DNA of 19,802 nt. Source: Acidithiobacillus sp. (GTDB lineage: Bacteria; Pseudomonadota; Gammaproteobacteria; Acidithiobacillales; Acidithiobacillaceae). The notes beneath the pieces were generated by a model. The model did no database searches and was not told where the DNA came from. It saw nothing but the letters and a program-made list of their open reading frames with translations. Position 1 is the first letter of the stretch, and every line of letters starts with the position of its first letter. Below are positions 1-7,776 of the stretch, piece after piece. The DNA lies in the NCBI GenBank assembly GCA_028065135.1, contig JAPTWR010000050.1, positions 1 to 19,802 of the forward strand, in the 5' to 3' direction. A program made the position numbers and the translations under genes.

Positions 1-2
1 TA

Positions 3-383
3 CAGGCCCGCGCAGAGGCATCCGGGGCGCAGGGGTGGGTATTCCCTGGCGCTGGCAAGACAGGCCACCTTATCGAGCCTAAGAAGGGCTGGGCGCGGTT
101 GCTGCAACGGGCAGGCATCGAGGACTTACGCCTGCATGACTTGCGTCGTTCTTTGGCGTCCTTCCAGATCGACGCGGGAGTATCTCTCGCCGTCATAGGC
201 AAGGGACTAGGGCACCACTCGCAGCAAACTACCGCCGTCTATGCAAGATTGGCTCAAGACCCCGTAGCAGACGCCTGGCAGAAAGGCACCGACGCCATTC
301 TGGTGGCTGCTGGAGTCAAGAAAACTGCCGAGGTTGTGCCGATGAAGAAATTGCATGGCTATCGCAAAAGTGCTATATCATGA
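3..383 (+). CDS. Tyrosine recombinase/integrase, C-terminal part (5' end outside window)
   Basis: This is the C-terminal catalytic half of a phage- or island-type tyrosine integrase, which cuts and rejoins DNA at attachment sites to integrate or excise an element. The frame is open from base 3, so the gene begins upstream of the window. A TTG at 99 is only an internal codon. The HxxR box is visible as LHDLRR, followed by GLGHHSQQTT and then VYARL, whose Tyr fits the nucleophile; the first catalytic Arg should lie upstream. The tail VVPMKK resembles natural ends of proteobacterial integrases, so the 3' end looks intact. The stop overlaps the following toxin gene by 4 nt (ATGA). Its presence beside a defence cluster suggests a mobile island. 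No attachment site could be identified. Family call is firm; activity cannot be judged. Confidence 0.9.
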   Translation, partial: QARAEASGAQGWVFPGAGKTGHLIEPKKGWARLLQRAGIEDLRLHDLRRSLASFQIDAGVSLAVIGKGLGHHSQQTTAVYARLAQDPVADAWQKGTDAILVAAGVKKTAEVVPMKKLHGYRKSAIS

Positions 384-706
384 AGTGGGTCGCAGAGACC
401 CTTGACCAGCGTGTTGATGATGAACTGAACGCCCTGCCGCCCGCATTGCGGGCGCGTCTGTCGCGGATAGTGGAACTGATTGAGCAGGTAGGCCTGGAAC
501 AGGTCCACGAGCCACATATCAAGCACCTGGAGGACAAACTCTGGGAAATACGCGCCAAGGCACCGGATGGGATTGCCAGAGCGATATATGTCACTGCAAC
601 AGGGAAACGGCTAGTAATCCTTCATGCTTTCGTCAAGAAAGCGCAGAAAACGCCTAAGCAGGCCATAGAGACAGCACGGCAACGCGCCAAGGAGGTTTTG
701 CAATGA
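380..706 (+). CDS. HigB/RelE-superfamily toxin (phage Gp49-like)
   Basis: A 108-aa protein with the layout of the HigB/Gp49-like branch of the RelE superfamily, whose members typically cleave mRNA on the ribosome. The pattern is KHLEDKLWEIR, then a G-x-x-R-A-I-Y strand, then LVILHAFVKKAQKTP and a C-terminal helix rich in A/R/K. These match the family's conserved 'K-L...LWE-R...HGF-KK-QKTP' series. The start ATG lies inside the integrase stop (ATGA), with no strong Shine-Dalgarno visible, so translation may be coupled to the integrase or start from an unseen internal promoter. The stop overlaps the antitoxin ATG by 4 nt, in toxin-first order as is usual for higBA. Full length for the family. 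The toxin call is by homology pattern only. Confidence 0.85.
   Translation: MKWVAETLDQRVDDELNALPPALRARLSRIVELIEQVGLEQVHEPHIKHLEDKLWEIRAKAPDGIARAIYVTATGKRLVILHAFVKKAQKTPKQAIETARQRAKEVLQ
689..695 (+). promoter_or_regulatory. Strong Shine-Dalgarno of the antitoxin gene
   Basis: AAGGAGG lies 7 nt upstream of the antitoxin ATG at 703, inside the toxin coding sequence. It is a much better ribosome site than anything in front of the toxin gene. That fits the need for antitoxin to be made in excess of toxin. Confidence 0.7.
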
Positions 707-984
707 CTCTCATATCGGAACTGAAAGAGCAATGGATGAAAAACCCCGCGTTCAAGGCGGAATACGACGCGCTGGAAGATGAGTTCAGCCTTGCCCGCGA
801 GTTGATCGAGGCCCGGACCCGCGCTGGGCTGTCGCAAGCGGAATTAGCGCAACGCATGGGCACCACACAATCGGCTATTGCCCGCCTGGAAAGTGGCAAA
901 TCCCCGCCGTCCATGCGAACCATTGCGCGGATCGCCGCCGCTACCGGCACCCGCGCCGTAGTACGGCTGGAGCCGCGCCCTTGA
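703..984 (+). CDS. XRE-family antitoxin (HigA-like)
   Basis: A 93-aa helix-turn-helix protein and the expected partner of the upstream toxin. The HTH occupies about residues 34-65, with LSQAELAQRMG as the first part and TTQSAIARLESGK as recognition helix and turn. The N-terminal about 30 residues (WMKNPAFKAEYDALEDEF) form the segment that in HigA-like proteins commonly precedes the HTH. Such antitoxins bind and neutralise the toxin and repress the shared promoter. The gene overlaps the toxin stop by 4 nt and has its own strong ribosome site. It also overlaps the next gene by 4 nt (TTGA). Family and role are well supported by sequence and context. Confidence 0.88.
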   Translation: MTLISELKEQWMKNPAFKAEYDALEDEFSLARELIEARTRAGLSQAELAQRMGTTQSAIARLESGKSPPSMRTIARIAAATGTRAVVRLEPRP

Positions 985-1211
985 ATGAGCGCGTCGCAGA
1001 CGTACAGATCACCGAGGACACGTTAACCGTGCGGCTCATGGACGGGCGCAGCATATCGGCCCCCCTTGAATGGTACCCCCGCCTTGCCCATGCCAGCGCC
1101 AAGGCCCGCGCCGTCTGGGAAGTTGCAGGTGGCGGCTATGGCATCCATTGGCCGGAAATCGACGAGGACTTGAGCACCGAGGGACTGCTGAGAGAGACAT
1201 CAGCTCCATGA
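981..1211 (+). CDS. DUF2442 family small protein
   Basis: A 76-aa protein with the hallmark DUF2442 pattern: a short beta region ending in VRLMDGRSISAPLEWYPRL, then a helix, then GIHWPEIDEDLS near the C-terminus. The function of DUF2442 is not established. It is often found next to DUF4160 proteins and in toxin-antitoxin-like contexts, but no DUF4160 gene is present here. The start chosen is TTG at 981, inside the antitoxin stop (TTGA), which would couple the two genes. The ATG at 985 is in another frame. It is the last gene before a decayed stretch, so it could be the third member of the toxin-antitoxin operon or an unrelated passenger. Confidence 0.75.
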   Translation: MNERVADVQITEDTLTVRLMDGRSISAPLEWYPRLAHASAKARAVWEVAGGGYGIHWPEIDEDLSTEGLLRETSAP

Positions 1212-1438
1212 GAGGGACTAGAATGTGTATCCGCTTTGTGGTGACGTGGTCCACGATTCTTCTCGGTCAAAAAAACTGTCCGCCGATGCTGTACTCATTG
1301 AAGGGCCGGGACAGCCTGATTGCGGTCATTCAGAAGTGCAATGCAAACAACGCCATTCGACCTAGAGCAGCTGTTCAGGTCGCCGGTGGGCCAGTAGTGG
1401 GTTCCATGAGTTCCACAGTAAAGCAGTCACTCGGTGCG

Positions 1439-1511
1439 TATACCCAAGGACAGATCGTCGGCCATGGCGGACGAATAACGAGGTACTGGCAACTGGCAGC
1501 CTTGGCGTATA
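1439..1511. repeat. Imperfect inverted repeat upstream of the BREX operon
   Basis: The left arm TATACCCAAGG (1439-1449) and the right arm CCTTGGCGTATA (1500-1511) are reverse complements except for one extra C in the right arm. About 50 bp separate the arms. They could be an operator pair, a recombination scar or chance. The position, in the only sizeable gene-free gap before the operon, is the reason for listing it. Confidence 0.3.
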
Positions 1512-1608
1512 TCCCAGATAATTTGGTTGTAACGTTCCGTTCCTATTGATATTCGGGGCTCGACTCATTCTCTTGCGCATGAGCGGCTAGAAAACAGCAT
1601 AAATAACC

Positions 1609-1613
1609 AAGGA
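1609..1613 (+). promoter_or_regulatory. Ribosome binding site of the truncated gene
   Basis: AAGGA is 6 nt from the ATG at 1620 and 3 nt from the ATG at 1617. This favours one of those ATGs over the TTG at 1614 as the original start. A good ribosome site supports the idea that the short frame behind it was once a real gene. Confidence 0.5.
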
Positions 1614-1908
1614 TTGATGATGGGGTATCAGAAGGACTTCTCCGGTTGGAACCGAATAACACCTCAAGATTTTGTGGTGGCTTACCGAAAAGCTAAAGCG
1701 GATGGCCTTTTTGAAAATACATTTCCAGCCGCTATCATGCTTGCGGAATACGAAAAAGATCTACTTGGAAGTCTACAAAGTGAATTGATAAACATGGAAT
1801 TCTCGCATATCGCATGGGCTGCCTCTGGAAGTTCAAGAAAAGGATGAGGTGGACGAACGGGTAAAGGTCGGTGGCACCGCTGAACACTACATAACAAAGG
1901 AATCCTGA
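1614..1908 (+). pseudogene. Remnant: N-terminus resembling an Abi/DRT-type reverse transcriptase, joined out of frame to an unknown tail
   Basis: The first frame (stop at 1845-1847) begins with a natural-looking protein start. WNRITPQDFVVAYRKAKAD, then FEN, then AEYEKDLLGSLQSEL resembles from memory the N-terminus of abortive-infection/DRT reverse transcriptases, in which an 'AY-KAK-D' helix is followed by 'YE-xL--L'. No catalytic RT motif is present, so at most the first about 60 residues remain. In the +1 frame, open from 1792 to the TGA at 1906-1908, a second protein-like tail appears, including GLPLEVQEKDEVDERVKVGG. The frames overlap around 1792-1847, which suggests a deletion or frameshift scar. 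The tail is unrecognised. That tail ends 6 nt before brxA. The RT assignment is tentative; a short hypothetical gene is the alternative. Confidence 0.45.
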
Positions 1909-1914
1909 CCAAGA

Positions 1915-2529
1915 ATGAGTAACGATAGATACAGCATGTCATTTACAACGGGAAGTCTCTTTCACCGCGAATCGGTGGAGCTGGCCGCGCTGTATCTTGA
2001 TCTTGGCGACTGGAACTCTATTCGAGACAAGGTCGTTGCAGAAAATTTATTGCAGACCAGAACGCTGAATACGCTCAAACGAGTCTGCCGCGAGGTCATC
2101 TCTCGGCTACGAACGTTGAGTCCAGGCGAACTTGAATTCCTTGTTGAGGGCAGCCACCAAGAGCAAGCCTATCTCCTGTGGCTCGCCGTTTGCCGCCGGT
2201 ACAGATTCATCGCCGACTTTGCCGTCGAAGTGCTTCGAGAGCGCTACCTCACACTGAAAAGTGATCTGACCCACGAGGATTTCGATTCCTTCTTTAACCG
2301 GAAATCCGAGTGGCATTTGGAATTGGATGAGATCACCCCGGCGACACGAGGCAAATTGCGGCAGGTCCTGTTCAAGATGCTTCGCGAGGCTGATCTTCTA
2401 ACGGCCAACAACACGATACAAGCAGCCATGCTCAGTCCGAGACTATTGGATCTGATCCATCAAGGCAGCCGCAGAGATATTTTGCACTTCCCTGTATTTG
2501 AATTCGATGTGAAGGGGATGAAACGGTGA
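1915..2529 (+). CDS. brxA: BREX protein BrxA (DUF1819)
   Basis: A 204-aa protein matching BrxA, the small helical DNA-binding component of type 1 BREX that resembles RNA-binding antitermination folds. The start YSMSFTTGSLFHRESVELA is the typical N-terminal signature of the family, and the length is as expected. Its exact role is not settled, although it is part of the core set. The ATG at 1915 is preceded by AAAGGA at a rather long 13-nt spacing; the in-frame ATG at 1936 is an alternative. A stop 6 nt upstream in the same frame rules out extension. Its 3' end overlaps brxB by 4 nt. It is the first BREX gene here, directly behind a broken gene rather than behind a brxR regulator. Confidence 0.93.
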   Translation: MSNDRYSMSFTTGSLFHRESVELAALYLDLGDWNSIRDKVVAENLLQTRTLNTLKRVCREVISRLRTLSPGELEFLVEGSHQEQAYLLWLAVCRRYRFIADFAVEVLRERYLTLKSDLTHEDFDSFFNRKSEWHLELDEITPATRGKLRQVLFKMLREADLLTANNTIQAAMLSPRLLDLIHQGSRRDILHFPVFEFDVKGMKR

Positions 2530-3137
2530 CAGCAGATATAGCCAGAATGCCGATGCAGGACAGATTTCAGCATCTCTTTGTAGTGATCTCGGGCCAGCGT
2601 TTTCTCAATAAGCAAGGACTTGGCAACGAGGTCCCGTTCTTTATCTGCCCCTACAAGCCGGAAGAGTCCGTCGAAATGGAGCGGCTCCAGCGTCAGCTGG
2701 TTAATCGCCTTGAGCAGGCCGGTGTCCGGATTCTGGAAATCAATCTGTATGACCTTTCGATAGAAATCCTCAAAGAGCGTGATATCTGGGACCAGATTGT
2801 CGAAATGGAGGATTCTGTCTCCAAAGAGCAGCTCAAAGAACTGTTGCAAGGGGTTTTGGACCCCGAAGCGCATCTTGTTCCAGCCATTGCAGCCAAGTTG
2901 GCAAGCACCGATTTCGAGGTTCTTTTTCTGTCCGGCGTTGGCGAGGTGTTCCCCTATATCCGTTCGCACAACGTCTTGAACAATTTGCAGAGCACGGCGA
3001 AAGAAAAGCCAACCATCATGTTTTTCCCGGGAACCTACACCCACTCCCTTGAGTCTGGAGCATCGCTCGATCTCTTCGGAAGGCTGCATGACGACAAGTA
3101 CTACCGGGCATTCAACATCTTTCACTGCGAAGCATAA
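2526..3137 (+). CDS. brxB: BREX protein BrxB (DUF1788)
   Basis: A 203-aa protein matching BrxB (DUF1788), a core type 1 BREX component of unknown biochemical function that is required for defence in tested systems. Recognisable blocks are the N-terminal FQHLFVVISGQRFLNKQGLG, the central FLSGVGEVFPYIRSHNVLNNL and the C-terminal FFPGTYTH...LFGRLHDDKYYRAFNIF, which is the family's usual ending. The start is GTG at 2526 inside the brxA stop (GTGA), so translation is probably coupled to brxA. No catalytic motif is visible. An 11-14 nt gap leads to brxC. Confidence 0.93.
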   Translation: MTADIARMPMQDRFQHLFVVISGQRFLNKQGLGNEVPFFICPYKPEESVEMERLQRQLVNRLEQAGVRILEINLYDLSIEILKERDIWDQIVEMEDSVSKEQLKELLQGVLDPEAHLVPAIAAKLASTDFEVLFLSGVGEVFPYIRSHNVLNNLQSTAKEKPTIMFFPGTYTHSLESGASLDLFGRLHDDKYYRAFNIFHCEA

Positions 3138-3148
3138 ACAAGGGAAGC

Positions 3149-6100
3149 GTGATGACTCTTAAGACCATTTTTAACAAGCCACTTGACCGCCCGATTGAAG
3201 GGGTCATCAAAGCTGACGATGAAGCCAGCCTTCGCCTCGAGATTGAAGAATACGTTCTGACCAACGAAGTCGAGAAGCGGCTTGAGTCCTTTCTGGACGC
3301 CTACAACAACTATGAAGGTGCCAATGGCGTTTGGGTTTCCGGTTTCTTCGGGTCAGGCAAATCCCACCTGTTGAAGATGCTGGCGCTCTTGCTCGAAAAC
3401 CGGCAGATCGACGGGGCATCCGCACTTGACCTGTTCCTTCCCAAGTGTGGAGACAACGAGATCCTGCGTGGCGATCTCATGCGAGCCGTCGCCATCCCGT
3501 CGAAAAGTATTCTGTTCAACATCGACCAGAAAGCGGATGTCATCAGCAAGGCCCAGATTGATGCGCTCCTCGCAGTCTTTGTCAAGGTCTTTGACGAGAT
3601 GTGCGGTTACTACGGCAAGCAGGGGCACATCGCCCAGTTCGAGCGCGACCTCGACAGCCGTGGCCTCTATGAACAGTTCAAATCGGCCTATGAGTCCACT
3701 GCGGGTAGAACATGGCAAAAGGGTCGTGAGCAGGCCCTACTCGAAGCGAAAAATATTGCTAAAGGCTATGCCCAGGCAACCGGTGGTGACGAGTCCTCCG
3801 CCATGGGGATACTCGATAAATACCGCAGCCAATACCGTGTCTCCATCGAGGATTTTGCCGAACAGGTGCATGCGTATATCGAGCGGCAATTGCCCGATTT
3901 CCACTTGAATTTCTTTGTCGATGAGGTCGGTCAGTACATCGCTGAAAACGTCAAGCTGATGACCAATCTCCAGACCATTGCCGAGAGCCTAGCCACCAAA
4001 TGCCGAGGCCGTGCATGGGTCATCGTGACCGCCCAGGAGGACATGGGAACGGTTGTCGGCGAGATGGGCAAACAGCAAGGCAACGACTTCTCAAAAATCC
4101 AGGCCCGGTTCGCCAACCGCATGAAGCTGACCAGTGCCGACGTGGCGGAGGTTATCCAGAAGCGTCTGCTGATGAAAACCGAAGAAGGCGTTCGTCTGCT
4201 CTCGGACATTTATCACGCGCAGTCCAACAATTTTAAGACCCTGTTCGACTTTGCCGACGGCTCGCAAACCTACCGAAACTATCAGGATCGGGATCACTTC
4301 ATTCACAGCTATCCGTTCATCCCGTACCAGTTCGCGCTGTTCCAGTCCGCCATTCAGAATCTGTCCCAGCACAACGCCTTCGAGGGCAAGCACAGCTCGG
4401 TGGGCGAACGTTCCATGCTTGGGGTATTCCAGCAGGTGGCGATCCAGATCGGTGGGCATGAAATCGGTCAGCTGGCGACCTTCGACCTGATGTTCGAAGG
4501 CATCCGCACCGCGTTGAAATCCAACATTCAACGGGCCATCATCCAGGCCGAAAACCATCTGGATGGCCCCTTCGCGATCCGGTTGTTGAAAACGCTCTTC
4601 CTTGTCAAATACGTCAAGGAGTTCAAGCCAACTCTTCGCAACCTGTGCGTCCTGATGCTGGACGGCTTCAATCAGGATCTGCCCGCGCTGCGGAAACGGG
4701 TCGAAGAAGCCCTGAGCCTTCTGGAGCAGCAGACCTATGTCCAGCGTAATGGCGAGATCTACGAATACCTGACCGACGAGGAAAAAGACGTCGAGCAGGA
4801 GATCAAGAACACGGAGGTGGAGTCATCAGACGTTGCCGCCGAGCTTGAGAAGATCGTTTTCGACCATGTCATCAAGCATCGAAAGATCCGCTACGACGCC
4901 CCTGGCGACAACAAAGGGGGCCAGGACTACCCGTTCTCCAGAAAGCTCGATGACCGACTGCACGGGCGCGAGTACGAGCTGGCCATCCATGTCATCAGTC
5001 CGTTCCATGAAAACGCCGAAAGCGAGTCCATCCTGCGGATGCAGAGCATGGGCCGGGACGAACTGCTGGTACTGATGCCTGCGGATGAACGGCTCGTTCG
5101 CGACATCCTCATGTACAAGCGGACGGAAAAGTACATCCGTCAGAACATCTCGATCACGCAACAGGAGGCGGTCAAACGCATCCTGACCGACAAGGGCTTC
5201 CAGAACCGGGACCGGTATGCTGAACTGCAGCAGCGCGTTCAAAGCCTGGTGGGCAAGGCCAAGTTGTTTGTGGCCGGTGCCGACATCGAAATCAGTTCCG
5301 AGGATGCCCAGACCCGGGTGCTGCGCGGATTCCACGAGCTCATCTCCCGCGCCTATCCGAACCTTCGCATGTTGCGCGGCATCACCTACGCCGAGAATGA
5401 TATCGCTAAATTTCTCAAGCATTCGCAGCAGGGGTTGCTCGGCAACGATGCCACCTCCCTGGCCGAGTCCGAGCAGGAGATGTTGGCGTTCATCCAGAGC
5501 AACAATCGGGGCGGCGTGCGTACCACGCTGAAAAACTTGCTGGAAAAATTCGAGCGCAAACCCTATGGCTGGTACTACGCCGCCGTGCTTTGCATCCTAG
5601 CCAACCTCTGCGCACGCGGCAAGGTCGAGGTTCGCACCGACGGAAACCTACTGGAAGAGGATGAACTGGAACGGGCGCTGCGCAACACCCATGGCCATGG
5701 TAATGTGGTGCTGGAACCCCAGGTCGAATTTACTGCATCGCAGGTCCGCGCCCTCAAGGAGTTCTTTGAGGACTTCTTCGATGCCCCGCCTCGCTCCAGT
5801 GAAGCGAAGGCGCTCGGCAAGGAGACCGGTACCGCGCTCCAGGAGCTCATGCATCAGCTCAACCCGCTGGCGGCCCAGGCATCCCAGTATCCGTTCCTGA
5901 ATGCGCTGACTCCGGTGCTTGAGAAGCTCAAGGAGCTGACCGGCAAGCCCTACACCTGGTATCTGACTGAGCTCACCCGCCAGGAAGACGCACTGCTCGA
6001 TATGAAGGAAAACGTCATCGATCCTGTCCGCAAATTCATGAGCGGCCCGCAGAAAGACATTTTCGATAACGCCCGCAAATTCGTTCAAACCCAGGAACCC

Positions 6101-6715
6101 AACTTCGCCTACATCGAAGGCGATGAATCCGCTCAGGTAGTCGCCAGCCTGACCGATACTGAATGCTTCAAGGGCAACCGCATGCAGCAGGTGAAGACAC
6201 AAGTCGAAACCCTGCAAGAGAAGGTTACTGCCCAGATCGAGGCCGAGATTGCCAAGGCCAAGGAAACGGTCGCCGCTCTCAAAGGTCGCCTCTGCGGCAT
6301 GACCGAATTCAGCGCACTGAACGGCGATCAGCAGGAGCAGGTCACCCGCCCGTTCAACGAATTCAACACGGCCATCGAGCGCCAGAAACTGATCGCCGTC
6401 ATCCGCGACACCCTGCGCCGGTTTGAGGAAAGCGACTACCAGCGGCTGCTTTCGCAGATGACCTCCTGGGTGCAACCGGCACCGGCACCCGAGCCTGCGC
6501 CGGAACCCGGTAAAACCGCTACGCCGGATGAAGGTACGAAGCCCACGCCACCGGCCAAACCGGAACCGCGCATTGAGTACGTGCCCAGCCGCTCGGTGAA
6601 GGTCTCTTTCGACAAAGCCTGGCTGGCCGACGAGACCGACGTGGAACGCTACCTGGAATCCATGCGCGAGGCGCTGCTGGATGAAATCCGCAAAGGAAAA
6701 AGGATTCAAATATGA
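3149..6715 (+). CDS. brxC: BREX P-loop ATPase BrxC (PglY-like)
   Basis: A 1188-aa P-loop protein, the large ATPase of type 1 BREX (DUF499/PglY-related). The N-terminus carries the characteristic TIFNKPLDRPIEGVIKADD, followed by Walker A GFFGSGKSH at about 65-73 and a Walker B-like FFVDEVGQ around residues 255-262 (Asp258, Glu259). The middle and C-terminal portions are long and helical. A proline-rich linker (residues about 1109-1141, PAPAPEPAPEP onward) precedes a short conserved C-terminal domain. BrxC is needed for defence and, in studied systems, for methylation as part of a multi-protein complex. The GTG at 3149 is adjacent to an ATG at 3152; AGGGA sits 6 nt before the ATG, so 3152 is the more likely start. 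The stop overlaps the next ATPase gene by 4 nt. Confidence 0.95.
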   Translation: MMTLKTIFNKPLDRPIEGVIKADDEASLRLEIEEYVLTNEVEKRLESFLDAYNNYEGANGVWVSGFFGSGKSHLLKMLALLLENRQIDGASALDLFLPKCGDNEILRGDLMRAVAIPSKSILFNIDQKADVISKAQIDALLAVFVKVFDEMCGYYGKQGHIAQFERDLDSRGLYEQFKSAYESTAGRTWQKGREQALLEAKNIAKGYAQATGGDESSAMGILDKYRSQYRVSIEDFAEQVHAYIERQLPDFHLNFFVDEVGQYIAENVKLMTNLQTIAESLATKCRGRAWVIVTAQEDMGTVVGEMGKQQGNDFSKIQARFANRMKLTSADVAEVIQKRLLMKTEEGVRLLSDIYHAQSNNFKTLFDFADGSQTYRNYQDRDHFIHSYPFIPYQFALFQSAIQNLSQHNAFEGKHSSVGERSMLGVFQQVAIQIGGHEIGQLATFDLMFEGIRTALKSNIQRAIIQAENHLDGPFAIRLLKTLFLVKYVKEFKPTLRNLCVLMLDGFNQDLPALRKRVEEALSLLEQQTYVQRNGEIYEYLTDEEKDVEQEIKNTEVESSDVAAELEKIVFDHVIKHRKIRYDAPGDNKGGQDYPFSRKLDDRLHGREYELAIHVISPFHENAESESILRMQSMGRDELLVLMPADERLVRDILMYKRTEKYIRQNISITQQEAVKRILTDKGFQNRDRYAELQQRVQSLVGKAKLFVAGADIEISSEDAQTRVLRGFHELISRAYPNLRMLRGITYAENDIAKFLKHSQQGLLGNDATSLAESEQEMLAFIQSNNRGGVRTTLKNLLEKFERKPYGWYYAAVLCILANLCARGKVEVRTDGNLLEEDELERALRNTHGHGNVVLEPQVEFTASQVRALKEFFEDFFDAPPRSSEAKALGKETGTALQELMHQLNPLAAQASQYPFLNALTPVLEKLKELTGKPYTWYLTELTRQEDALLDMKENVIDPVRKFMSGPQKDIFDNARKFVQTQEPNFAYIEGDESAQVVASLTDTECFKGNRMQQVKTQVETLQEKVTAQIEAEIAKAKETVAALKGRLCGMTEFSALNGDQQEQVTRPFNEFNTAIERQKLIAVIRDTLRRFEESDYQRLLSQMTSWVQPAPAPEPAPEPGKTATPDEGTKPTPPAKPEPRIEYVPSRSVKVSFDKAWLADETDVERYLESMREALLDEIRKGKRIQI

Positions 6716-7776
6716 TCGAGCGTCTTGAACTCAGAAACCTCACGGTCTTCACCGGCCTGACACTGGAGCTCTCGCCAAAAATCAACGTGATCATCGGCGA
6801 GAACGGCACCGGCAAAACTCATCTGCTCAAGGCGGCCTATGGGCTTTGCGCCGGTGCGCCCCTGTTTAAGAACAAGCCCGATACCGGTGACGATGAGCTC
6901 GAAGCGGCGCTGACCGCCAAGCTGCTGCGCCTTTTCATGCCCCTGGACGACAAGCTCGGCAAGATGCATCGCCAGGGCGCGACCGATCAGGCCTTTGTGT
7001 CGGCGAGGTTCGCTGGGGGGCAGAAGATCGCCGCGACCTTCTTCAACAACTCCAAGGCGCTGGCCGTTCAGGATTGTGCCAAATACGAAAAGTACCAGGC
7101 CGAGGCGGTATTCATCCCGACTAAGGAAGTCCTCTCGTTCATGAAGGGGTTCAACAGCCTGTACGAGAAATATGGCCTCTCCTTTGACCAGACCTATCAG
7201 GATATCTGCCTGCTGCTGGATCTCCCCGAGGTCCGCCCGGAAACCCTGCACGAAAAATCCAAATGGGCCATGGCCGAGATCGAAGGTATCTGCGGCGGTC
7301 GCTTCGTGTTCTATGGCGGCGGCAAGGTCACCTTCAAAACCGAGACGGCCGAATACTCCGCCAACTCCATGGCCGAAGGCTTCCGCAAGGCGGGGATGCT
7401 TTCACGCCTGCTGGAAACCGGCGCGATCCAGCCCGGTGTCAGTGGCCCGCTGTTCTGGGACGAGCCCGAATCCAACCTGAACCCCAAGCTGATGAAGCTG
7501 CTCGTGCAGATCCTGCTGGAGCTGTCACGCAACGGCCAGCAGATCATTCTGGCGACCCACGATTATGTGCTGCTCAAGTGGTTCGATCTGCTCATGGACA
7601 AGGGCAAGGATGACCACGTTCGCTTCCACAGCCTGTACCGTGATGTGGACACCTCCGAGATCAAAGTCGCCTCCACCGAGGACTACCTGAAAATCACGCC
7701 GAACCCGATTGACGAGGCCTTTGGCTTTCTCATCAACCAGGAGATCGAAAACGACATGGGAGGCCTCGGCAAATGA
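6712..7776 (+). CDS. ABC/SMC-like AAA ATPase, accessory gene between brxC and pglX
   Basis: A 354-aa OLD/ABC-type AAA ATPase. It opens with the usual IERLELRNLTVF strand, then Walker A GENGTGKTH (Gly29-His37), a middle insertion without long coiled coil, a signature-like SMAEGFRKAG at about 219-228, Walker B LFWDEPESNLNP (Asp250, Glu251) and H-loop LATHDY (His283). All ATP-binding elements look intact. The gene overlaps brxC by 4 nt, has AAGGA 7 nt before its ATG, and overlaps the next gene by 4 nt. Together they look like an ATPase plus effector pair. The layout recalls PARIS (AriA/AriB), which some BREX loci carry, but the partner here lacks the expected TOPRIM-type protein. It is not a core BREX gene. 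I infer that it senses infection and controls the small partner. Confidence 0.85.
   Translation: MIERLELRNLTVFTGLTLELSPKINVIIGENGTGKTHLLKAAYGLCAGAPLFKNKPDTGDDELEAALTAKLLRLFMPLDDKLGKMHRQGATDQAFVSARFAGGQKIAATFFNNSKALAVQDCAKYEKYQAEAVFIPTKEVLSFMKGFNSLYEKYGLSFDQTYQDICLLLDLPEVRPETLHEKSKWAMAEIEGICGGRFVFYGGGKVTFKTETAEYSANSMAEGFRKAGMLSRLLETGAIQPGVSGPLFWDEPESNLNPKLMKLLVQILLELSRNGQQIILATHDYVLLKWFDLLMDKGKDDHVRFHSLYRDVDTSEIKVASTEDYLKITPNPIDEAFGFLINQEIENDMGGLGK

Larger units (their letters stand above)
1212..1613. other. Intergenic stretch of about 400 bp with no credible gene
   Basis: No frame here shows convincing coding character; the open frames present lack recognisable motifs and mostly run on as out-of-frame shadows of the DUF2442 gene. 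Two weak inverted repeats are visible: CGACCT at 1358-1363 with AGGTCG at 1377-1382, and an imperfect pair TATACCCAAGG at 1439-1449 with CCTTGGCGTATA at 1500-1511. Loose sigma70-like hexamers can be picked out around 1523-1553, but none has good spacing and sequence together. A promoter for the long downstream operon might lie here or just after. I see no brxR-like regulator gene, no tRNA and no clear rho-independent terminator. Confidence 0.6.

Noticed and set aside
1358..1382. Possible hairpin terminator after the DUF2442 gene
   Set aside because: Only a 6-bp stem with a 13-nt loop and no T-run behind it.
1070..1549. A 159-codon open frame covering the DUF2442 gene and the gap after it
   Set aside because: Its first third is an out-of-frame copy of the DUF2442 gene and the rest shows no family motif, no ribosome site and no natural protein composition.
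5648..6709. A 353-codon antisense open frame within brxC
   Set aside because: It lies fully opposite a well-supported BREX gene. Long antisense frames are expected opposite GC-rich codon use, and the translation has no recognisable domain.
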